Source: Symsagittifera roscoffensis
Lineage: Eukaryota > Xenacoelomorpha > Acoela > Convolutidae
NCBI RefSeq assembly: GCF_963678635.1
Contig: NC_087063.1
Coordinates: 83,997,574-84,057,573 of the forward strand
DNA: 60,000 nucleotides
Direction: 5' to 3'
Shown: positions 12,375 through 21,900 of the stretch, one piece after another
Layout: the number at the start of each line of letters is the position of its first letter
Position numbering within the stretch: position 1 is the first letter of the stretch
The notes under the pieces: model-generated
What the model was told of the DNA's origin: nothing
The model's input: the letters and a program-made list of their open reading frames with translations, nothing else
Database searches by the model: none
Position numbers and translations under genes: made by a program

Positions 12375-14183
12375 TTAGTCGTCGGGGAAGAAACCGTGGG
12401 GGAAAATGTCGTGGATGAGATCTGAAGTTGTTAGTAGTTTGGCTAATATGCGGATGATATTTTTAGTTTGAAGCAGTGGCCAAAGCAATTGAAGTGCCTT
12501 AATGGTGGTTAGTTCTTCAGTGCCAACTGCAAATTCATAAGGTGTGTTTTGGATTAGATTATATAATTTGTGGTTGAATTTAGTGTTATGGATGAATTCT
12601 AAAATGGGGATTTCTATAGGTTGTACAAACTCGTGTGGGATGAGGAAGGGTCGGGATTCTTCTGCGTTGAAGGTCTTGGTGATGGGACAAAAGATATACA
12701 TTTGGGTTATGGGATCATAATTTCGAAGAATGCCATGAAGGTTAGTATCTTTAATGCAATATGTGAAGTTAAGAAAGAATGGTGAGGTGTATTTGGAATT
12801 GATGAATTGAAAACGATGGTGTGGTTGTCTGGAGGGAGTGTGTAGGTCAAAGTGATTTTGGATGAAACGATAATAAGTATATGTGTGTGTTTGTTTAGTG
12901 CGCAACATAATATCGTGTGAGCAGTGCAAATCTCTTTCATGTGGTGCAAGGAAACGAAAGGTTAGTGAAAATATTTGGAAGCGTTCTTTAAAACTTTCGT
13001 AGGCTTGCGTGTCTGTTAGTGCTTCTGAGATAATGTGGTCAAACTTGCGATCGAAGATATTTAGTGTAAATACATATGGTGTTTTAATGAAAAATTTCTC
13101 GGTGATTTGTGGGTTAGCGAAGCGATCGTCGTCTAAGAATTGATCTTGGTTAGTTCTGATGATGTTATGATCGTAATATTCTAGTGTATATTCATTAGCT
13201 CGGGGTGCAGTGTGTGTTTTTAGTGATTTTTTGTATCCAATGTAAGTAAATTGTCTAGGTGTTAGTGGTGTAGTGAGTCGATATAGCATGTCCTTATTTC
13301 GTTCTATATCGATATGAGTGTTAGATAAAGGTAAGCAAAGGGGATTTGTAAAATGATAATATGAGGTCCAAGGAAGGGTAGGCATTAAAACGTATTCGTC
13401 TACAAAGTTACGTGTCTCGTTAGTGTCATGAGGGGTGTTTAAGGTGTATTGTGGAAATGAGGGTAAGGTGATAGCTAAAAATTCTTTTGTGTTAGTGTGT
13501 TGTGGATGGTTGATATATTCACGGGCTGTTCCTGGTTTCGCTGGGAAAGGATGGTTGGGGAACTTCCTTTTAAAAGTGCGGTAAGCTCTATTAGTGCTGA
13601 TAGAAGATACAGTAGTTGTGGATGATGGTGCTAATGAATCAGTATAAATTGAAGAGGGTGTAGGGGTAGGAGGGTTGGATGAATCTATTGTGGATGAGAT
13701 TTGGTTTATGGTTGGGGTGTCAAGGTGATAGGATTGTTGTTGTAGGGTAATGAAATTATCTAGTTCTGGGGAGATTCGGGGGGTGTCTGAAGAATGAGAT
13801 GATTAGTTTGAGTGAAGTGAGGAGTAGGTTGGAGTGACTTGGGAAGCATAAGAGGGTGTAGAATTGGTTGGGTCAGGGTTATTTGGTAGTATGGGTTGAA
13901 AAGGGGGTTGGGAAAAATTTAAGGGATTGGTGTGAAAATTATTTGATGGAGATGGTTCAGAGTCGGCAAATTCATCGGGGGTTTCAATATTCGGGTTATT
14001 GAGTTGTGAGATGGAGTATAAAACTGAGATGTGTGAATTAGTATCGGAATTCATGCCGGATGTTACATTACTGGATGGGAAATCGGGTGGCGGAAAAGCA
14101 AAAAGTGGTATTATTGGGATTGGAGTGGTGAGGTTGGTTGGGTGGGAATTTGATCGGTGTAGGGATCCATGTTGTCGGCTCAT
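12375..14183 (-). CDS. 3'-most gene of the retroelement, 602 codons with one in-frame TAA
   Basis: The ATG (14,181-14,183) overlaps the TGA of the env gene as ATGA, an arrangement suited to termination-coupled reinitiation. The first 126 codons are rich in Ser, Pro, Asn and Thr. A TAA follows at 13,803-13,805, after which the same frame is open for another 475 codons to 12,375. The part after the stop starts as a Ser/Thr/Pro/Gln-rich linker and becomes a more ordered basic region (RTFKRKFP near 13,565) with many aromatic and histidine residues in its last 330 residues. If translation restarted internally, the first methionine would be at 13,385. I do not recognise a family. One frame across the stop, in an element with apparently identical LTRs, suggests either stop-codon readthrough or a very recent nonsense mutation. 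Confidence 0.7.
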
Positions 14184-16795
14184 CGTGGGCTAAAAAAATT
14201 ATTATTTTGAGACTGAAAAGCGGTGGTATGGGGTTGTTCTATAATTTGTTCATAAGTATTTTCATCTTGTGAGTGGTGTGGCATTATATGTTGGATGGGA
14301 TTTTGTGATATGGTTGGTCTAAAATTATTATGTGTTATGGCTAAATTTCGAAAATTACGTGGGACTAGGGATAATGGATGGTTATGTGGTAGGGGTGGTA
14401 ACTGTGGTGCTGTTGGTGTTGTGTCTGCATTGTTATGTTCTTCGTCGTATGTGTTCTGTCTTGTTGCTATTTTTGTGTTATATTCTTTTATTTGTGCGTC
14501 TAAAAGAATTTTGTTTATAGATGTAGAAAATATTCCAAAAAATCCTGCAAATAGTATGCGTGCTACACTTGCTTGTCTATTGACTTGTGTGTGTATAGCA
14601 CATGTGTTATAGATTCCTTTTAAGAGTGAAAAAAGAAATCCAATAAAGTTAAACATTGCGTATAAAATAGTTAGTTTTTCTAAGATGTAGTAGGGCCATC
14701 CTAGAAAATCAAGAATTTCTTTCTTGAGTGTAACAAAGCTAAAAATATTGATAGGTGATATATCTTGGGGACGGTATTTTTCACCGTTTAGATATATATA
14801 ATCTTTAATGTCTTTAAAATATCCGCTATAGTCTTGCGTATAGATGTCTGCAAATCCTGCGGTTTCGGCAAGTTTGCGTAAGTTTTGGTCAATTGATTGT
14901 CTTTGTATTGTGTCCATTTGTGTTAATAATTCCTGGAATTGTTGTGTTCTAATGTGATGTTGAATATCTGATTTTGAGTATATTCCTATTGATTGTAAGT
15001 CTATATTTGGGTTTCGAGCGATAGCGCGAATGCTTTCTGGTGAAAATTTTTTGAGTGATTGCATTAATGTGGGATATGGGGTGAGAAGGTAATATTTATC
15101 TTCATCAGGGTTTAGTTGTACTACGTTGTGGCTATTTTCTGATCCACATGGAACTGCGGTATCCCAGAAATAGGTTCTTCGTGAAAGTGTGTCAACGAAA
15201 TGTACTTTATTCTTATAAAAGATAGGGATTCTTTTATAACATCGTTTATCTTCAAAAACGTATAGTGGTGATACTTTTTTAGTACAAGTATAAAACCATA
15301 AGATGTTTCCTTCATAGTCTAAAAAATTTGATCTATTTCCTGATAGTAAATATCCTGCGTAGGGTATTTTTAATACTGCTAGTGCAAGTGATTGTAATAT
15401 TTGTGTTCTTTCTAATTCGCATAGTTGGTGTAATGTTTCTAATTCGGAGAGTGACATTTCTTGAAAAATTCGGCTAATCGTGTAGTCTAGTTTCATATCT
15501 AAGTGAATATCATAGTGGATATTACCAAAATATGTACTATTCATTAGTGATAGTTCTTGTAAACGTGTGCTTTGATCGTTTTGGGGTTTTAAATGTCCAC
15601 CAGGTTGACCTGTATTCTTTTGAAAATTAACTGGTATATATGATGTTCCTTCGTTTAGGGGATGACTTGTGGCGTATGGGTCGACTTTTATTTTTCCAGT
15701 GGTCATGTCGAATCCATTTTCGTATTCAACTAATATTTCAGAGTATTGTGTTTTGTGAAGTGGGTTTCTGTATTTACATGCAAGTTCTGTTTCTTGATAT
15801 ATTTGAAAACGTGTTAATTTATTTTCTATATTATGAATGTTTCGAAAATTAGAACTTATTTTTCGTAATGGATTTACTTGTTCATATGGTATTGATTGTA
15901 TAAAATATTTTTCGTGAAATTTTATCATACGAGCGTGTATTTTTGCTACTTGAAATGTTGTACATGTGTCTTCGGGGAACCAAACAATTGTTGCTTGTGT
16001 TCTGGTTGTAGGGTCGCAATAACCTTGGTCGTTTTTACAAGGTAATCTAATTCCTTGATAAATCATTGTGTTGTCTGATAAATCTCGTGTGAGTTGTATT
16101 TTTTCGAGTTGTATTTTCCAATCGAAAAACATTATTTCTTGGTGTCCTTTATTTTTTGTGTCTGCTTTGCAGTTTGATGGGTCATTTATACCAATGTGTG
16201 GTATCCAGTGTTTATCGTGCATGTCATAGGTTAATCGTCCGTGTGCGCCGTTGTATGGGTATTTTTCATCTAATTTTATATGTCCTTGATATCTTTCAAG
16301 TTCTGCTTGATGTACAGAATCTGAAAAAACTTGGAAATATACTAAATTTCTATCTGTGTTTTTATTTTTTGTGATGTTTAGTCGGAGTAACTCGTTTTTA
16401 CAATCTTCGGGATTGAGATGTAAAAGTTGTTCTATATTACTCTGGTAGAATGATTCATGGTCAAGTCGGTTTTTATTTCCGTTTGAGACTTGTGAACAAT
16501 GTACTTTCTTTTCAGAAAATGTTGCTGTGAATTTATATCCTATAACTGTAGTTGCTCGGGCTTTTGAATAAAGTGTTGCTATGACATTTGTAGTTTCTAT
16601 GGCTTGGGGTTCTGTTTCGCACTGTGATACTTGATTTATTGCATACTTGTGTAGTGTTTTTTGTTCGTTTTCTTCACAATCGTAATGTGTTACTAATAAA
16701 TCTTGGGGTCCTGTGCGGGGAGAAGGGTTTATGTTTTGATTTGAGATTACTAGAAAAAGGAGTTGGAGAAAAATTAATAATTTTAGAATATACAT
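14180..16795 (-). CDS. env: Envelope-like glycoprotein (871 aa)
   Basis: A type I membrane protein by layout. There is an N-terminal signal peptide (MYILKLLIFLQLLFLVISNQ), a cysteine-bearing ectodomain of about 670 residues with several N-glycosylation motifs, hydrophobic segments at roughly residues 685-725 and 745-765, and a Pro/Asn/His-rich tail of about 110 residues. A block beginning with Cys-x2-Glu-Arg near residue 458 is followed by ordered Cys, Tyr and Pro residues and an FVD motif. It resembles the C-terminal half of glycoproteins of arthropod-associated negative-strand RNA viruses of the jingchuvirus kind, which have been captured by LTR elements elsewhere. That comparison is from memory of the pattern and is tentative. 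The gene sits downstream of pol, is probably made from a spliced RNA, and overlaps both neighbouring frames by a few bases. No break is visible. Confidence 0.8.
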   Translation of the reverse strand: MYILKLLIFLQLLFLVISNQNINPSPRTGPQDLLVTHYDCEENEQKTLHKYAINQVSQCETEPQAIETTNVIATLYSKARATTVIGYKFTATFSEKKVHCSQVSNGNKNRLDHESFYQSNIEQLLHLNPEDCKNELLRLNITKNKNTDRNLVYFQVFSDSVHQAELERYQGHIKLDEKYPYNGAHGRLTYDMHDKHWIPHIGINDPSNCKADTKNKGHQEIMFFDWKIQLEKIQLTRDLSDNTMIYQGIRLPCKNDQGYCDPTTRTQATIVWFPEDTCTTFQVAKIHARMIKFHEKYFIQSIPYEQVNPLRKISSNFRNIHNIENKLTRFQIYQETELACKYRNPLHKTQYSEILVEYENGFDMTTGKIKVDPYATSHPLNEGTSYIPVNFQKNTGQPGGHLKPQNDQSTRLQELSLMNSTYFGNIHYDIHLDMKLDYTISRIFQEMSLSELETLHQLCELERTQILQSLALAVLKIPYAGYLLSGNRSNFLDYEGNILWFYTCTKKVSPLYVFEDKRCYKRIPIFYKNKVHFVDTLSRRTYFWDTAVPCGSENSHNVVQLNPDEDKYYLLTPYPTLMQSLKKFSPESIRAIARNPNIDLQSIGIYSKSDIQHHIRTQQFQELLTQMDTIQRQSIDQNLRKLAETAGFADIYTQDYSGYFKDIKDYIYLNGEKYRPQDISPINIFSFVTLKKEILDFLGWPYYILEKLTILYAMFNFIGFLFSLLKGIYNTCAIHTQVNRQASVARILFAGFFGIFSTSINKILLDAQIKEYNTKIATRQNTYDEEHNNADTTPTAPQLPPLPHNHPLSLVPRNFRNLAITHNNFRPTISQNPIQHIMPHHSQDENTYEQIIEQPHTTAFQSQNNNFFSPR

Positions 16796-17916
16796 GTGTA
16801 TGATAATCCTGAGTATGGGTTATAAAATGTGATGTAACCAATTGTTTTTTTTGTATATCTGTCGTATTTATATATTACTTCAGTGGTTATAAATGGTGGT
16901 GGTAGTGATTGAGCTGTTATGTTTGGTGGGTTTAATGGGTAGGGATGTTGAGTAATGTTGTTTAATTTAACTGTGATTTCAAACTTTAATTGTAAACTGT
17001 TTTGTTGGAGTATTTGGATATTGTGATCACGGATATCGTCGTGAATGTCTTGTCGGTATTGTAATCTATTAAGTGCCCAGTTGTGGAGGCGATTACTTTC
17101 TAGATGTTGTCCAAATAATGGTGGAGGGGCTGTAAATGTATTCCAATCTAGTCTTAAAGGGATATTTGTTGATGATTGTTCTCGATATCTGGCGTCGAGA
17201 TTATTTGGAAAATTTAAGTTAAAAGGTGGTGGTGAAATCTGGCTTATTGATGGTGTTGATGGTAGTGATAATGTTTCTGGTAGTGATGAGGATGTTGTTG
17301 TATCCGTAGAAATATCTATTGGATCATTGACTAAATTTAATTCACCTTGTGTAAATGAATGTGTTGTCCAATATGGTAGTCGTGATGCCTGGTTTGGGGG
17401 GTTAAAGGGATTTTCACGTATTTGTTCAGATGTTGGTGTTGAACCTAAGTAATCTGATGGTAGGCTTGAGGTGCTACGTTGTGAAAGAAGCGTAGGGGTT
17501 TCTGGTAATATACCAATGGGGTTTTCTGGAGTGTTTTGTGATGGGGATTGAGGTATATCAAAATGAACTCGGGGAGTTAGAAAATTCCTGTTCCGTCGAG
17601 GATGTATAATTTGTCTTTTTATTTCGACTGTATTTTGGTTTTGACTAGGATTTCTTATTCTACTTAATTCTTGTGGTAGTGTTGGGTATAAGTTATATGT
17701 TGGTTCGCTTAGAGGTGCTTGTCGTTGAACTGGTTCTAGTGGTTCTGATAAACGAGCGTGTCGTTCTTCAAAAGTGTATGGGTTATCTTGAAAGGAAATT
17801 CGTGTAGATGTTTGAGGATTATTGGTAGTTGAAGGTGTTGTTGGGTTATCTTGGGATGATGTCGGTGAAGACTGACTTGGTGACTTTTGGGTAGCATTTT
17901 TTGATAGCTTTTTGGT
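16783..17916 (-). CDS. 377-codon open frame lacking any methionine; probable exon
   Basis: The frame opens after a TAG at 17,917-17,919 and ends with TAA at 16,783-16,785, thirteen bases inside the env gene. No ATG codon occurs in it, so it cannot start on its own by normal rules. It should be joined to an upstream start by splicing or frameshifting. The bases just before the frame, TTTTTCACTAAAAGAATAG, could serve as a 3' splice site leaving ACC as the first codon. The product is rich in Ser, Pro, Thr, Gln and Asn for its first two thirds, then more ordered (DWNTF near 17,145, then a Leu/Gln-rich helical stretch). It resembles the 3'-most gene in being a disordered Ser/Pro linker followed by a smaller folded part, but I see no clear sequence similarity. 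Function unknown. Confidence 0.75.
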   Translation of the reverse strand, partial: TKKLSKNATQKSPSQSSPTSSQDNPTTPSTTNNPQTSTRISFQDNPYTFEERHARLSEPLEPVQRQAPLSEPTYNLYPTLPQELSRIRNPSQNQNTVEIKRQIIHPRRNRNFLTPRVHFDIPQSPSQNTPENPIGILPETPTLLSQRSTSSLPSDYLGSTPTSEQIRENPFNPPNQASRLPYWTTHSFTQGELNLVNDPIDISTDTTTSSSLPETLSLPSTPSISQISPPPFNLNFPNNLDARYREQSSTNIPLRLDWNTFTAPPPLFGQHLESNRLHNWALNRLQYRQDIHDDIRDHNIQILQQNSLQLKFEITVKLNNITQHPYPLNPPNITAQSLPPPFITTEVIYKYDRYTKKTIGYITFYNPYSGLSYTCIF

Positions 17917-17936
17917 CTATTCTTTTAGTGAAAAAG

Positions 17937-18113
17937 TTAATGTTTATTAAAGTATTCTTCTAAGAAAAGAATTAGAAGGATTGTTGCTAGAGCGAATGTG
18001 ATGATTGCTTTCTTTATACATTTGCATATAGTCAAAATGAGGGATGATAGAAATGTTATGAAAATTACAAATAGTAGAAAAATATCAGTTCTACTGAAAA
18101 TAGTTCGTATCAT
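17937..18113 (-). CDS. Small two-helix hydrophobic ORF (58 aa)
   Basis: Starts ATG ATA CGA and ends TAA at 17,937. Two hydrophobic stretches of 16-19 residues (around FLLFVIFITFLSSLILTI and AIITFALATILLILFL) are separated by a short Cys/Lys-containing loop, a viroporin-like outline. It lies between pol and the methionine-less frame. A/T-rich DNA easily gives hydrophobic frames, so this may be chance. Confidence 0.3.
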   Translation of the reverse strand: MIRTIFSRTDIFLLFVIFITFLSSLILTICKCIKKAIITFALATILLILFLEEYFNKH

Positions 18114-18123
18114 TTAGACAATT

Positions 18124-18339
18124 TTATAAATCGTACCTGTGGATATAATCAAGGGTTTTTGAAAGTTGGAGAAATAGTTCGAATATAGTGTAGAAAATTA
18201 AAAAAATATTACAAAAAATGATTAAGAGTATTAGAAAAGATTCAAGGATATCAAAAAGAAATATTATGAAAGTTTCAAGTATCGTAAAAAATTGTTTGAG
18301 GTTTGTGATAATTTTAGTGACTGTTTGATAGAAGAGCAT
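18124..18339 (-). CDS. Small hydrophobic ORF (71 aa)
   Basis: Directly upstream of the previous small ORF. It is dominated by Ile, Leu and Phe across about 40 residues with charged ends. Same caveat about A/T-rich composition. No family recognised. The spacer from 18,340 to 18,933 holds nothing else I can support. Confidence 0.25.
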   Translation of the reverse strand: MLFYQTVTKIITNLKQFFTILETFIIFLFDILESFLILLIIFCNIFLIFYTIFELFLQLSKTLDYIHRYDL

Positions 18340-18933
18340 TTAAGAAATGGCTTCGTGATCGAATATTTTTTGTTGTTTGGGGCAATTTTCAAGTGTGGTC
18401 GGATTATTTATTAGTTTTTTGACAAGTGGGTTGAGTTTTGTAAAAAATTGTTGGGGGCAATTTTTATGGTGATCGGGAGGTCTTCTTTGTCTTTATTTTT
18501 ATTTGTCAAATGATCTGGGGTATTTTTGAGATTTTTATACTTTAGGCTAAATAAAATGGTCGTTCTTTTACTTTAGGCTAATTTAACATATTTGTTTGGG
18601 GGGTATTTGAGGGCTGAGTTGGGGAAATATTGTTGATCTTTGGTTTATTAGATAAGGGAGGGTTATGATATTATGGTGATATTTATTTTAGTTGTCAAGT
18701 TGGAGTGGTTTGCTTATTTTTGACCTGGAGGTCGTAGAGTTATAGTTATAGATATGCCTGGAGTTTAATATTTTTCGTCTAGTTGGTTTGTGTTAAAGTT
18801 ATAGAAGGTGACGGATTGGATGAATCCTATTGGCTAATTTTGAACTAGAATCGCTGCGTGTTTATCAGCATGTTATCTTGAAAAATGAAAGTGTGAAATG
18901 TTTCAGAGGTGCAAAGATTTTTAAATGTAGAAT

Positions 18934-21900
18934 TTAAGGTTGTTTTTGAAATTCAACTTTCTTTAATATTTTAGATTGTGGGATGAATACTTTATAATTT
19001 TTACGTGGTTGATTTCTAAGTCGTGAAGACTCTCTATGTTCTGATTTGTCGATTTGTTTTTGGGGTATTATTTGTTCTGTCATTTTTCTATTTTTTCTTT
19101 CTTTTTGAGATGTATTTTGATCGAGATTTTTTGTATTGTTTTTTGTGGTGTTTGATTTTGTATTTTGATTTTCGAGGTGAATATCATTTTGTTCCTTTGT
19201 TATGTTGTCCGTATCTGGGTTATTTTGAATAACTTTTAAATCTGTAAAAGAATATAATTGAGTTAGTTCGCGGAGTGCGTATTCTTTTGGATAATAAGGT
19301 AATAGGTTATTTCGGTGTTGAACGATTTCTTTTTTATCTGAGTCGGTGATTTTATATGTGACATCAGTGGGTTTTGCAATTATTTGGTATGGTCCTTTAC
19401 GAAGGGGTTGTAACTTTTTTGAAATTCCTTTTTGAGTATTAAAATTGGGTATTAAAACAAATGTTCCAATTTTTAAATCGGAGGCTGGTGTAAAGCGTGA
19501 ATTTATTTGTTCATTAATATTTTGCCTTTGTAACAACTTTTTTGTTACCTTTTGGTGAATTTCATTGTGTTTTTTATCTCTGTTTAAAATCCATTCGGTG
19601 TGTGTACCGGAGGCTAATTTAAGAATTTGTGGGTGATGAAAATGATCTTCATCGTGTGTATGTAATGGTAGGTTATAACAAATTGAGTCTTTATTTGGTT
19701 GACAATAACCTTGTGCGTTTTTATGAGAGTTTGCTGTAAACATTATTGGTTTGCGTGGCTTTTGGTTAAAAACCATTCCATATGGTGACATTCCTAAAGT
19801 TGTCGTGATTTGTGAATTATATGCTAAGGGAAATAGTTTTACATCTGCTGACCATTCGGTATATCTTGTATCATTTCCATTGATGATACATCTGAGGTAT
19901 TCTTGTAATGAACGGTTCATACCTTCGACTAAGCCGTTTGTCCAAGGTGCGTGAGATGTACGTGGTTTGTGTTTAATGTTATATAAATGACATAGTGTGA
20001 TGATTTCATTATTTATGAATTCTGTACCGTTGTCTGTAACTAAAATTTCTGGTAGTCCGAATTTTGCTATCCAGTGTTCATAGAGTGTTGTGTAAGCGTA
20101 ATAAGCGTTACAATGTGGTACTGGGTTAAGTGCTACATAATGTGTAAATGCGTCAACAATTACCATAATGTAGGAGTTTCCTTCGGATGAGGGTGAAATT
20201 GGTCCTTTGGTATCAAATGAGATACGATGATTAAAGTACAAACTTTGTCCTTTAAAATCTTGTTTTTGTGCTATTTGTTTTTGATTTGGGTAAGGTTTAT
20301 TTAGTTGACATACTATACAGTCATTGCATAGTACTTTTATCCAAATTGGTGCATTTGGGAAATAAAAGTTTTGTATAAAATTTGAATATGTTTTTTCTGA
20401 TCCAGAGTGTCCTTTAATATTTTGTGTATGTGAAATATTAAAAGCTATAAGAATCATACTTAAAGGGAGACAGGGAGCTGTAGATTCATTTAGTTTGTAT
20501 TCTAGAAGGTCTGTGTTTTCGTTAATTGTTGTATTGTTGAATTTTCGAAAATATCGGAGGAGTGTTTTGTTTCCTAGAATAGTTGAATCTGCTTTGATAG
20601 GTTTAGTTTTATATTTGTGCCATGATTTCAGTTGTCGAATTACTGGGTCAAGGTTTTGATATTGTTTCAGTGTTGAAATTGTAATTGTTTCTGTTGGGGG
20701 GAGAAAAATGTTTTCGATTTCTAATTTAGATAAGGGTATTGTGTCAAGTGGGTCATGGAGGTCAAAAACTTGATTTATTGTGTATTTTGAATCGTTTGTT
20801 TGTGGTCCTGATAAGTTTATTTTATCACTCAGATTTTCTTTTTCAATTAGTGGAAAATGGTCTTTTTTAGGCGGGTGTTGTTTTATTCTTTTTTGTTGGG
20901 TGTTGTTTTTTATCCATTGTGAATATGGGATTGGTTTAAAAGTTGATGTTCCAAGTAGATCAACTTCATAGTGATTATTTTGACAATCTAAATAAAGTGG
21001 GGAATGTTGTAAATTATTTATTTGTGATTGTTCAACGTCAGTTTTTACTGCATATTTGCATTCCAATCGGGGTGATGTTTCATTTTCTGCAAGGTAGAAT
21101 TTTATGTTTTTGGGTATTTCAACTGTGGTTTTTCGTGTAAGTAATTCAGGTGGCGTATTTCGACTTAAGGTGTCTGGTAATGCAAGATTTTTTCCTGCGG
21201 TCCAAACTATATGTAAGTTTGGGAATTTCATTAAAATGAGTTGAAATCTATAAACTCGGTGGTTTGGATTAGACTTTTGTGTAAAAAGAAAGATGATTGG
21301 TTTGTGGTCTGTGAATAAAACTGTGGGATGTTTTGATCCAAGTATCAGAAATTCATATTCTGTTAGTGTATATATTATGGCTGTACATTCTCTCATTAGA
21401 GTTGAGAGTCTTAGTTCTGCTTGAGTGAATAATCGAGAATTTGCTGATATGAGGTTCATTTTATTTGTACTATTATGTGATTGTAATAATGCTGCGCCGA
21501 TGCCAAAGTTCGAAGCATCGCACATTGCATAAAATGGTTGATTTGAATCTGGAATTGTGTTTGAAATTTGTTCAGTTAGAAGTTTTTTAATTTCTTCAAA
21601 TCGTGCTTGATGTTCTATATTCCATTCAAAATTATTTTGTTGTCTAAGTATGTTATAGAATGGTCGTAGATATAATTGCATTTTATAAACATATTTGCTT
21701 AAAAAGTTTAACATTCCAAGGAATTCTTGGATTTTCTTTTTATTTGTTGGTGGTTGGAGTTTTTGAATAGCGTCTATACGTGATTTCAATGGAGTGATTG
21801 TTTTTCTTTCTATATTATGCCCTAAGAATTTAACTTTTGTCAAAAAGAAGTGTGATTTATCGGGGGCGGCCTTCAGATTTTCGTTCTGAAGTATTTGGTG

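Noticed and set aside
12707-12949. 80-codon frame overlapping the 3'-most retroelement gene
   Set aside because: Different frame of the same strand within a longer, better-supported gene.
17045-17452. 135-codon plus-strand open frame
   Set aside because: Exact antisense shadow of the methionine-less Ser/Pro-rich frame on the minus strand.
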